Shown one piece after another: positions 15,132 to 22,083 of a DNA stretch of 22,225 nucleotides. Below the pieces are notes generated by a model. That model saw only the letters and a program-made list of their open reading frames with translations, did no database searches and was not told where the DNA came from. The position numbers and the translations under genes were made by a program. The stretch comes from Patescibacteria group bacterium. GTDB lineage: Bacteria > Patescibacteriota > Microgenomatia > Levybacterales > UBA12049. The DNA is taken from the NCBI GenBank assembly GCA_030917445.1, contig JAUPUR010000043.1, forward strand, positions 1-22,225, read 5' to 3'. How positions within the stretch are numbered: position 1 is the stretch's first letter; every line of letters starts with the position of its first letter.

Positions 15132-16706
15132 CTAACGATATCCTTGGAGCTCAATAAAATTTTCTCTTCGTGGACCTGTTGTAATTGCTTCAATTGGATA
15201 TCCAGTAAGTGCTTGTTTAAATGAAAGAAATTGTAAAGCCTCAAAAGGTAGATCTTCAATTCTTTTTGCATTTTTGACTTGTTCTCCATCCCAGCCAGGG
15301 ACTTCTACCCAAACAGGTATAAGTCCTTTTTGATAGATAAGTCCAGGTTGATAGTGTTGGACGACTCCTTCTTGATCCACAAAATACGCAGCGATCTTAA
15401 TTTTTTCATTAGCTTTTGCAACATCCATATGTGTCTCAACCATTCCTTCAATCATGCTAAAACGGGCATTCAATTGCTCCATCGTGATATTTGGTCCAAG
15501 TATTGTTCTTTTTCTTCCTGTTGTTGCTCCATATTCATGTGCTTCCTCCTGAATCCATTGAGCAGTTTCCTCGTCAAGCTCAAGTTGTCTTGGCCAATCA
15601 GCACCAACGACAGAGTTGTAACGACCCTTTGAATAGCCTCGTCTATACTCTATGTTTTGGGGTAGATAGACTGCTGTACCATTCATGACCATATAGCCTG
15701 ATGGATCTGTTGATGTAACATCCTTTCGTTTTCCAAGAGATGGATGCAGTCCCATCGCCTGAGCTCCTTCAAAGAGTTGAGCGACGGATGGATCGTTGTA
15801 ACTTTCCCTATGGATTGCAACTGTATTTTGTACCATATTTTGGGAGATGAGCCATTCACGGGAGTGATCAACGCGATCAAGAAATTCATTTTTGGTTCCA
15901 ACGGTTCTCACTTGCGGTTCGTTTGTTTCAAGAGTTTTTTGAAAATCTGGAACTTCAGAAGTTGAGAGATCTCTTCCGAAACTATCAAATATTCTTTCCA
16001 TATCATCATAGTAATTACCTAGTCGCGATCTCCAGTTATCTTGTGTCAGTTCTCCGATTGATAAACCAGTCCTGTCATAGCGATGAGCTTCAGTTGTCGG
16101 TATGCCACGACCTGTGCCTCCGCTTGATTGCCCTTCTGTTCGCAAACGAAGGAGAACTTCTTCTGCTCGATCTATATCGTGATTGAACTTAGCCTCTTCA
16201 GAAACTACGACACGGCCTTGGAGAAAGCCTTTACCTACTTTATCTTCAACGTCTTCAAATTCTGATTTCAGATCTTCAGGATGGACACTCGTTTCTCGCC
16301 CAATAATATTTCGTGAACGTTCATGAGCTACCGCTGAGGGAATGATATGAAGAGCTAAACGTTTTCCATTCACAACAATAGTGTGTCCCGCATTATGTCC
16401 TCCGGCTGATCTTGTAACATCAATACTTTTTACCCCTGGTCTAGATAAAAGCATATCTGCATCATTATCAGCTCCACGCCCTTTGCCTTCATCCCCATAA
16501 TCTATCCCAACAGCCATAGCAGAATTTGGTCTAGTAATATCAGTTCGTTGTCTCTGTATACCGTCTGGCCAACCAATTTCTATTCTTTGTTCAGGACCGT
16601 ATATTTCTTCAAAGTAATCATCCACAGCAGCTTGGGGATTGAGCCAGAGTTGTTCTTGCCGTTTTGCAAGTGAAAGTGAGCGGAGGGATTCTGTATAGGC
16701 TGACAT
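15132..16706 (-). CDS. purA: adenylosuccinate synthetase, divergent, with N-terminal extension
   Basis: Joins IMP and aspartate using GTP, the first step from IMP to AMP. Family motifs are present but altered: GDEGKG (71-76) with the catalytic Asp72 kept, preceded by DY instead of the usual QW; GHNAGHT with catalytic His108; GTGRGI near 197-202; FEGAQAMGLHPSLG for the usual EGAQ loop; TTGRKR; and TGPRRENF. The protein is 524 residues against roughly 430 for typical PurA. About 63 residues precede Met64, where a normal PurA would begin; the remainder is also slightly long. The phage paralogue PurZ lacks the catalytic Asp, so PurA is the better call. The promoter maps before residue 1, so the extension is probably made. 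Confidence 0.9.
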   Translation of the reverse strand: MSAYTESLRSLSLAKRQEQLWLNPQAAVDDYFEEIYGPEQRIEIGWPDGIQRQRTDITRPNSAMAVGIDYGDEGKGRGADNDADMLLSRPGVKSIDVTRSAGGHNAGHTIVVNGKRLALHIIPSAVAHERSRNIIGRETSVHPEDLKSEFEDVEDKVGKGFLQGRVVVSEEAKFNHDIDRAEEVLLRLRTEGQSSGGTGRGIPTTEAHRYDRTGLSIGELTQDNWRSRLGNYYDDMERIFDSFGRDLSTSEVPDFQKTLETNEPQVRTVGTKNEFLDRVDHSREWLISQNMVQNTVAIHRESYNDPSVAQLFEGAQAMGLHPSLGKRKDVTSTDPSGYMVMNGTAVYLPQNIEYRRGYSKGRYNSVVGADWPRQLELDEETAQWIQEEAHEYGATTGRKRTILGPNITMEQLNARFSMIEGMVETHMDVAKANEKIKIAAYFVDQEGVVQHYQPGLIYQKGLIPVWVEVPGWDGEQVKNAKRIEDLPFEALQFLSFKQALTGYPIEAITTGPRRENFIELQGYR

Positions 16707-16719
16707 AGTAGTCCAAACG

Positions 16720-16749
16720 AGTATACCTCCGAGAAATCTCTATAGTCAA
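16720..16749 (-). promoter_or_regulatory. sigma70-type promoter of purA
   Basis: Minus-strand TTGACT (16749-16744) is followed after 18 bases by TATACT (16725-16720). The ATG at 16706 is 13 bases on, giving a very short leader. The -35 overlaps the region where the divergent guaA promoter would bind polymerase. Confidence 0.6.
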
Positions 16750-16760
16750 GGGGAAAGTTG

Positions 16761-16766
16761 TATAAT
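16761..16766 (+). promoter_or_regulatory. -10 element of guaA
   Basis: TATAAT lies five bases before the guaA ATG at 16772. No strong -35 is seen; its expected position (about 16738-16743) falls inside the purA promoter. Confidence 0.5.
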
Positions 16767-16771
16767 AGGTT

Positions 16772-18295
16772 ATGATCCTTGTTGTAGATTTTGGGTCACA
16801 GACAGCTCAACTTATTGAAAGACGCCTGAAGGATTTTGGTGCAACAACTCTTTTCTTACCTCCAGAAAATATTCTTGAAGAAATTAAAAAAACAAAACCA
16901 GACGGTATTATTCTTACCGGAGGCCCTGCATCTGTCTATGGGCAAAGCTCCCCTACTATTGATCTGAAAGTTTTTACACTTGGAATTCCGATATTGGCAA
17001 TTTGTTATGGAATGCAGTTGATGATATATCTTCTTGGTGGGAAAGTTACATCGGGTAAAAAGGAGTATGGACCTTCTCGTCTCAAAGTCACAAACAGGCA
17101 CAGACTTTTGCAAGAAGTTAAGGCTCAATCAACTGTATGGATGAGTCATGGAGATGAGGTTGTGGCACTTCCAAATGGATTTGAAACTCTCGCTTCCACA
17201 GATCATGTCGAGTTCGCATGTGTTGCAGATAGTAACAAAAAGTACTTTGGAATGCTTTTTCATCCTGAAGTTGAGCATACAGAGGAAGGAGACAGAATTT
17301 TAAGAAATTTTACAAAAATGACAGGAACAGAAATAAATGAGAAAAAGATACAAATTGAACCACTCATTGAGCAGATAAGACAGAGAGTTGGGAATGAAAT
17401 GGTTATCGGTGCGGTTTCAGGAGGAGTTGATTCAACAGTTGCAGCAGCTTTAACTGCAAAAGCTATCGGGAAGAATTTTTTTCCTTTTTATATTGAAAAT
17501 GGATTGATGAGAGAAGGTACTGCAGAAAGTGTGCGAAACATTTTTAAGCATGTAGGAGTAAAAGTGGATATTGTTCGCTGTGAGAAAGAGATGATGAGGC
17601 GTTTGAAAAATGTAAGTGATCCAGAAAGAAAAAGAAAGATTATTGGGAACTTTTATATCGAGATGTTCGAGAAAGAAGTCAAAAAACTGCAGTTAAAAGG
17701 GAAAAAAATTACGTATCTTTTACAAGGAACAATTTACTCAGATGTGATTGAAAGTAAAGGAACAAAGCACGCAAGTAAAATTAAAAGTCATCATAATGTC
17801 GGAGGCCTTCCAAAGAACATGAAATTGAAGCTCCTTGAACCTGTGAAGACATTTTATAAAGATGAAGTAAGACAGATTGGAAGAATACTGGGAATTCCTG
17901 AAGAATTTGTCTCAAAGCAACCGTTTCCAGGACCTGGTTTTGCTGTGAGAATCAGAGGAGAAGTTACAAATGAAAGACTTAAAAAAGAGAGAGTAGCTGA
18001 TAGGATTGTTCTTGAAGAACTAGAGAAAGCGGGATTATTATCCAAAATCTTTATTTCTTTTCCTGTTATGACAGGGAGTGATTCTACTGCAGTAAAAGGG
18101 GATGGAAGATTTTTTGGAGAGGTAGTTGCACTTCGGGTGGTTGAGTCACGAGATGTTATGACTTCCAAGTGGTCTCACTTACCTTATGACGTTTTACAGT
18201 CAATCTCTAGTAGGATTGTGAATGAGGTTCCTGGGATATCCAGGGTTGTATATGATATTACGACCAAGCCTCCGGCAACTATGGAGTGGGAGTGA
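16772..18295 (+). CDS. guaA: GMP synthase (glutamine-hydrolysing)
   Basis: Aminates XMP to GMP with ATP and glutamine. The 507-residue protein holds all three domains. The class I glutamine amidotransferase (1-190) has the nucleophile Cys78 in ICYGMQ and the FHPEVEHT His/Glu pair. The ATP-pyrophosphatase domain has the SGGVDS P-loop (near 220). The C-terminal dimerisation domain includes PFPGPGFAVRI and ends in KPPATMEWE, the family's usual terminus. Length is normal, and it starts five bases after a TATAAT. It completes the GMP branch begun by guaB and is divergent from purA. Its last 17 bases overlap the convergent HAD gene. Confidence 0.97.
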   Translation: MILVVDFGSQTAQLIERRLKDFGATTLFLPPENILEEIKKTKPDGIILTGGPASVYGQSSPTIDLKVFTLGIPILAICYGMQLMIYLLGGKVTSGKKEYGPSRLKVTNRHRLLQEVKAQSTVWMSHGDEVVALPNGFETLASTDHVEFACVADSNKKYFGMLFHPEVEHTEEGDRILRNFTKMTGTEINEKKIQIEPLIEQIRQRVGNEMVIGAVSGGVDSTVAAALTAKAIGKNFFPFYIENGLMREGTAESVRNIFKHVGVKVDIVRCEKEMMRRLKNVSDPERKRKIIGNFYIEMFEKEVKKLQLKGKKITYLLQGTIYSDVIESKGTKHASKIKSHHNVGGLPKNMKLKLLEPVKTFYKDEVRQIGRILGIPEEFVSKQPFPGPGFAVRIRGEVTNERLKKERVADRIVLEELEKAGLLSKIFISFPVMTGSDSTAVKGDGRFFGEVVALRVVESRDVMTSKWSHLPYDVLQSISSRIVNEVPGISRVVYDITTKPPATMEWE

Positions 18296-19055
18296 GAATG
18301 AATTTTTCAATAACATCAACAACCCCATCCTCCGTCACAGAGGGTGCAATATAATCAGCAATTTCTTTTAATTCCTCAACTGCATTTCCCATTGCGACTT
18401 TTAGTCCCGAAGCCATGAGAAGAGGGAAGTCATTATAGCTATCCCCCACTCCTATTACCTCTTCCTTTTTAAGGTTGAGTTCTTTGAGGAGAATCGAGAC
18501 ACCATGCATTTTTGTAGCCTGTGCATGAGAGAAAATTATGCCGTATTTATCTGGATCAGCATGATGAGTTTTATGTGCGTTAATTGTTGGGAGTGATGAG
18601 AGAAATTTTAAAATATTTTCAGCTTTTTCAAGGGAGAGAATTTCTTCAGTAAATCCCATAAATACTTTTTTTATGCCAGATGAGGAGGAAAAGTGCTTTT
18701 CTTGGTAGGAAAGATCTTTTTGATCTTGTTTTGCATAAAAAGAAATATTTTCTTTATTAAGATAGTCAGCGATAACTCTAAAGTCTTTTTCCTCTATTGG
18801 TTTCTCATAGAGCGTTCCCCCTGTTTTGAGATCGATGACCTCAGCCCCATTATTAGCCACGAGGATTCCTGAATGGAGCCCTAATTTTTCAAGAATTGGT
18901 TTGGTAAAAGGGTATGCTCTCCCTGTCACAATACAAACGGCAACCTTTTCTTCCGCTTTTTTGATCGCTCTAGCAAGTGCATCTGAGGGGAGGGCTGCAT
19001 AGTCGTATGGAATGAGTGTCCCGTCACAATCGAGGAAAAGTGCTTTGTATTTCAT
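18279..19055 (-). CDS. HAD-superfamily Cof-type phosphatase
   Basis: Mg2+-dependent phosphohydrolase using an aspartyl-phosphate intermediate. The 258-residue protein shows motif I DCDGTL (Asp9 and Asp11), motif II CIVTGR, and motif IV GVGDSYNDFPLL, with a large C2-type cap between motifs II and IV. This places it in the Cof/IIB group, whose members often act on sugar phosphates or nucleotide and cofactor phosphates. The substrate cannot be told from sequence. It lies between guaA, which it overlaps tail to tail, and the divergent dnaG. Confidence 0.88.
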   Translation of the reverse strand: MKYKALFLDCDGTLIPYDYAALPSDALARAIKKAEEKVAVCIVTGRAYPFTKPILEKLGLHSGILVANNGAEVIDLKTGGTLYEKPIEEKDFRVIADYLNKENISFYAKQDQKDLSYQEKHFSSSSGIKKVFMGFTEEILSLEKAENILKFLSSLPTINAHKTHHADPDKYGIIFSHAQATKMHGVSILLKELNLKKEEVIGVGDSYNDFPLLMASGLKVAMGNAVEELKEIADYIAPSVTEDGVVDVIEKFILTPTP

Positions 19056-19064
19056 AAGAGAAAA

Positions 19065-19073
19065 ATTGTATCA
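19065..19073 (-). promoter_or_regulatory. extended -10 promoter of the HAD phosphatase gene
   Basis: Minus-strand TGa-TACAAT (19073-19065) lies nine bases before the ATG at 19055, so the leader would be about three bases. No clear -35 is seen. Confidence 0.45.
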
Positions 19074-19102
19074 CTCAGAGTTCTTTCGATCAAGCGAGAA
19101 CA

Positions 19103-19111
19103 TGCTACAAT
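19103..19111 (+). promoter_or_regulatory. extended -10 promoter of dnaG
   Basis: TGc-TACAAT lies four bases before the ATG at 19116 and ten before the second in-frame ATG at 19122. Transcription would begin at or just after the first ATG, so the second may be the real start. Confidence 0.5.
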
Positions 19112-19115
19112 AGCC

Positions 19116-20897
19116 ATGAAGATGGACCAAGTTGCACAAATCAGAGAAAGAATTGATATTATTTCCTACCTTTCGGAATTTTTGACACTAAAAAAAGCTG
19201 GAAGAAATTTCAAGGCTGTTTGCCCTTTTCATAATGAAAAATCCCCCTCTTTTATGGTCTCTCCCGAGCGTCAAATGTGGCACTGTTTTGGTTGCAACAA
19301 AGGTGGCGACATTTATTCTTTTTTGATGGAATATGAACATATTGAATTTCCTGAAGCTTTGAGGCTTTTTGCAAAAAGAGCTGGAATTGAGCTTGTACAA
19401 TCAAAATATGATGCTGGTATTTCATCAAAAAAAGAAAGATTATACGGCCTTAATAAGCTTGCACTTGAATACTATCATTATATTTTGACCAAACATGAGG
19501 TTGGGAAAAATGCACTTACATATCTCACGAAGAGAGGATTGAGTGATAAGATCATTGAGACATTTCAACTGGGTTTTTCTCCATCAAGAGGAAACAGTCT
19601 CGCTCGATATTTAGTTGATAAGAAAAAATATACACGGGACGAAGTAATTGAGGCTGGCCTTGCCTACCCTGCTGGGCGTGATTTAGTAGATTTTTTCAAG
19701 GGGAGGGTGATGTTTCCACTCATAGATCATAGGGATAATGTGGTGGGATTTTCAGGTCGAATTCTTGATGATAATAAAGAGACCTCAAAATATATCAATA
19801 CTCGTGAAACACTCATATATCATAAAGGCGAACATTTCTATGGTCTTTCAGTTACTAAAGACGCAATACGAAAAGCAGGAAGCGTTATTTTGGTTGAGGG
19901 AGAATTTGATGTCATTTCTTGTTTTAAAGAAGGAATTTCCCATGTCGTTGCTGTTAAAGGAACCGCTTTGACCGAGATGCAAGTCTCACTCATCAGTCGA
20001 TATGCACAGAAAATAACAATGTGCTTTGATGGTGATCGTGCTGGTCAGGACGCAATGAAAAGAAGCCTTCCGATCATTGAAAAAAAAGGAATACAAGCAA
20101 CGGTTATAACTCCTCCAGACGGAAAAGATCCCGATGAAGCATTAAAGGTCAATCCAACTGGGTTTAAGATTGCTGTGAAGAAGGACGTGAGTGTTTATGA
20201 TTATCTCTACGAGCAAGCACTTAAAAGTGGAGATACAGAGACGGCAGAAGGAAAGAAAATGGTCGCTGATTCATTTCTGCCTATCATTCAGTCAATGACC
20301 AATGAGATCATCAAAGAACACTATCTGCGAAAATTGAGCACAGCGCTTGGCACAACGTACGAGAGTATCGTCAAGGAGCTTTTAAGAATTGTAAAGAAGG
20401 AATTAACATCAAAAATAAAAGTTCAGGAACCCGAACAAAGAAGAAATCGTGAAGAGGTTTTAGAAGAATATTTGACCTCGCTTATTTTACAGGCATCCTC
20501 TCCACAGGCAACGCTCAAGGAGGCACTAAGTGAGCTGTCTGAGATTATTTCAAGAGAGAAAGCGTATCAGAAAATTTTTGATCACATGCTTGCCCATTTT
20601 GAAAAGGAACCAACTTTTGATGGGAATACATTCGGGATGAATCTTCCTACTGAACTTCTTCCAATATATAATACCAGCCTTCTTTTCCCACTCCCTCTTT
20701 TTTCAGATGAAAGTAAGTATAACGCTGAGGTAAAAAAAGTCGCTCAAGAATTGAAATCGCTCTATTTAAAAGAAAAAATGAAAACTTTGTCTGAAAAAAT
20801 AGAAAAATTGGAAAAAGATGGTCAACGAGATCATTTAGAGGAGCTTCAGAAAGAATATTCACAACTTATGGCACGTATGCCCAAAAAGGGCTTATAA
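19116..20897 (+). CDS. dnaG: DNA primase
   Basis: Makes RNA primers for replication and works with the DnaB helicase. The 593-residue protein has the CHC2 zinc-binding domain with Cys36, His39, Cys57 and Cys60. The catalytic core includes FKGRVMFPLIDHRDNVVGFSGR, and the TOPRIM domain has ILVEGEFDV (Glu261) and FDGDRAG (Asp305, Asp307). A helical C-terminal region (about 430-593) corresponds to the helicase-interaction domain but shows no motif I can name; its last 50 residues look coiled-coil. Length is normal. rpoD follows after 88 bases, as in the conserved macromolecular-synthesis operon, although rpsU is not in front. The start could be 19116 or 19122. Confidence 0.96.
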   Translation: MKMDQVAQIRERIDIISYLSEFLTLKKAGRNFKAVCPFHNEKSPSFMVSPERQMWHCFGCNKGGDIYSFLMEYEHIEFPEALRLFAKRAGIELVQSKYDAGISSKKERLYGLNKLALEYYHYILTKHEVGKNALTYLTKRGLSDKIIETFQLGFSPSRGNSLARYLVDKKKYTRDEVIEAGLAYPAGRDLVDFFKGRVMFPLIDHRDNVVGFSGRILDDNKETSKYINTRETLIYHKGEHFYGLSVTKDAIRKAGSVILVEGEFDVISCFKEGISHVVAVKGTALTEMQVSLISRYAQKITMCFDGDRAGQDAMKRSLPIIEKKGIQATVITPPDGKDPDEALKVNPTGFKIAVKKDVSVYDYLYEQALKSGDTETAEGKKMVADSFLPIIQSMTNEIIKEHYLRKLSTALGTTYESIVKELLRIVKKELTSKIKVQEPEQRRNREEVLEEYLTSLILQASSPQATLKEALSELSEIISREKAYQKIFDHMLAHFEKEPTFDGNTFGMNLPTELLPIYNTSLLFPLPLFSDESKYNAEVKKVAQELKSLYLKEKMKTLSEKIEKLEKDGQRDHLEELQKEYSQLMARMPKKGL

Positions 20898-20919
20898 GCT
20901 TTTAAATTTAGGCAAAGTG

Positions 20920-20928
20920 TGCTAGTAT
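20920..20928 (+). promoter_or_regulatory. extended -10 promoter of rpoD
   Basis: TGc-TAGTAT fits an extended -10, with a weak TTTAAA at a suitable -35 distance (20901-20906). Transcription would start near 20935, just before the leader hairpin. The promoter is not strong by consensus; read-through from dnaG is also possible. Confidence 0.4.
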
Positions 20929-20940
20929 AGAGAAATAACA

Positions 20941-20968
20941 AGCCCTACACCTAGGAGGTGGGCTTTTT
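20941..20968 (+). terminator. intrinsic-terminator-like hairpin in the dnaG-rpoD gap (possible attenuator)
   Basis: AGCCC (20941-20945) pairs with GGGCT (20960-20964), and ACCT (20949-20952) pairs with AGGT (20956-20959), leaving a three-base loop and a three-base bulge. A run of five Ts (20964-20968) follows. The loop and 3' arm contain TAGGAGGTG, a perfect match to the 16S rRNA anti-Shine-Dalgarno, but it is 27 bases from the rpoD ATG and is paired. It may end dnaG transcription, or act as an attenuator in the rpoD leader. Confidence 0.65.
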
Positions 20969-20974
20969 GGCGTT

Positions 20975-20978
20975 GGAG
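20975..20978 (+). promoter_or_regulatory. ribosome binding site of rpoD
   Basis: GGAG stands seven bases before the ATG at 20986. No ATG, GTG or TTG in the rpoD frame lies between this ATG and the upstream in-frame stop at 20923, so the start is fixed. Confidence 0.6.
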
Positions 20979-20985
20979 AAGATTT

Positions 20986-22083
20986 ATGAGTAGTACTGCA
21001 GTAAAAACAAAGCTTCCTACAATACTTGAAGAAGTAGTTGTTTCCGCGAAAAAAAGAGGATATGTCACACAAGAAGAGATTTTAGGCATTTATTCCAAAC
21101 CTGAAGATCACATCGAAGAACTGGATAGTCTTTATGACAAGCTCATGAAGCTAGAGGTAGATGTCTTTGAGAGTGTTTCACAAGAACAAGACGAAGCAAA
21201 ACCTATCGAGGATCTTGAAAAAGAACTTGAAGCACTAACTGTCTTAACAGAAGGTACTGTGTCAGATCCTGTGAGAATGTACTTAAAAGAAATTGGTCGA
21301 ATTCCCCTTTTGACCTTCAACCAAGAAATTGAGCTCGCAAAACGAGTTGAAAAAGGTGATGACATAGCAAAACAGACACTTATTAACTCAAATTTACGTC
21401 TCGTTGTCTCAATTGCTAAAAAATACATTGGTCGAGGTCTTTCTCTTCTGGATCTTATTCAAGAAGGAAATCAAGGACTTATCCGAGCCGTTGAGAAATA
21501 TGATTGGCAAAGAGGATTTAAATTTTCAACATATGCAACATGGTGGATTAGACAGTCTGTGACACGTGCAATCGCTGATCAGGCTCGAACAATTCGTATT
21601 CCTGTTCATATGGTTGAGAATATTAATCGCTTCCTTCGAGCGTCACGAAAACTCATGCAGGAACTTGGTCGGGAGCCTACTCCTGAAGAAGTTGCAGCAG
21701 TTCTGGGTATTGAACCTGAAAAAGCTCTTGAGATTATTAAGATCTCACAAAATCCTGCATCACTTGAAGCACCAGTTGGAGACGAGGAAGATAGTCGTCT
21801 TGGAGACTTTATTCATGATTCATCAGCGCCAACTCTTTTTGATTCTGCTTCAAGAGAGCTCCTCAAAGAGCAAGTTGATCAGGTATTGGGGACACTTTCA
21901 GATAGAGAAAGACGTGTTCTTGAAGAAAGATTTGGACTAAAAGATGGAAGACCAAAAACGCTTGAAGAAGTTGGAAGAATGTTTGCTGTTACCCGTGAGC
22001 GTATTCGACAGATTGAAGCAAAGGCCCTTCGCAAACTTCGCCATCCAAGTCGTGGTAACAAATTGAAAGACTACTTAGGTTAA
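20986..22083 (+). CDS. rpoD: primary RNA polymerase sigma factor (sigma70/RpoD)
   Basis: Directs core RNA polymerase to housekeeping promoters. The 365-residue protein has a short region 1.1-like N-terminus (1-60) and region 1.2 (DPVRMYLKEIGRIPLLT, 94-110). Region 2 follows (NLRLVVSIAKKYIGRGLSLLDLI), with 2.3-2.4 reading FSTYATWWIRQSVTRAI (180-196). Region 3 comes next, and region 4.2 carries the -35-binding helix-turn-helix (TLEEVGRMFAVTRERIRQIE, near 328-347). It lacks the long non-conserved insert of proteobacterial sigma70 and matches the compact sigmaA type. The extended -10 and -35 boxes seen across this window are the signals such a factor reads. Its last nine bases overlap the next convergent gene. 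Confidence 0.97.
   Translation: MSSTAVKTKLPTILEEVVVSAKKRGYVTQEEILGIYSKPEDHIEELDSLYDKLMKLEVDVFESVSQEQDEAKPIEDLEKELEALTVLTEGTVSDPVRMYLKEIGRIPLLTFNQEIELAKRVEKGDDIAKQTLINSNLRLVVSIAKKYIGRGLSLLDLIQEGNQGLIRAVEKYDWQRGFKFSTYATWWIRQSVTRAIADQARTIRIPVHMVENINRFLRASRKLMQELGREPTPEEVAAVLGIEPEKALEIIKISQNPASLEAPVGDEEDSRLGDFIHDSSAPTLFDSASRELLKEQVDQVLGTLSDRERRVLEERFGLKDGRPKTLEEVGRMFAVTRERIRQIEAKALRKLRHPSRGNKLKDYLG

Noticed and set aside
15132..16706. PurZ-like synthetase of 2-aminoadenine (Z) genomes instead of PurA
   Set aside because: PurZ proteins are shorter and replace the catalytic Asp; here the GDEGKG Asp and the catalytic His are both present and the context is chromosomal purine metabolism.
20882..20905. 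Palindrome GCTTATAAGC over the dnaG stop, flanked by A and T runs, as a dnaG terminator
   Set aside because: The stem is very short with only A/T flanks and a mismatch, and the T run is interrupted. The hairpin at 20941-20968 is a far better candidate.
20973..20993. Six-codon TTG-started leader peptide overlapping the rpoD start
   Set aside because: The buried Shine-Dalgarno is too far from the TTG, and the codons show nothing typical of an attenuation peptide.
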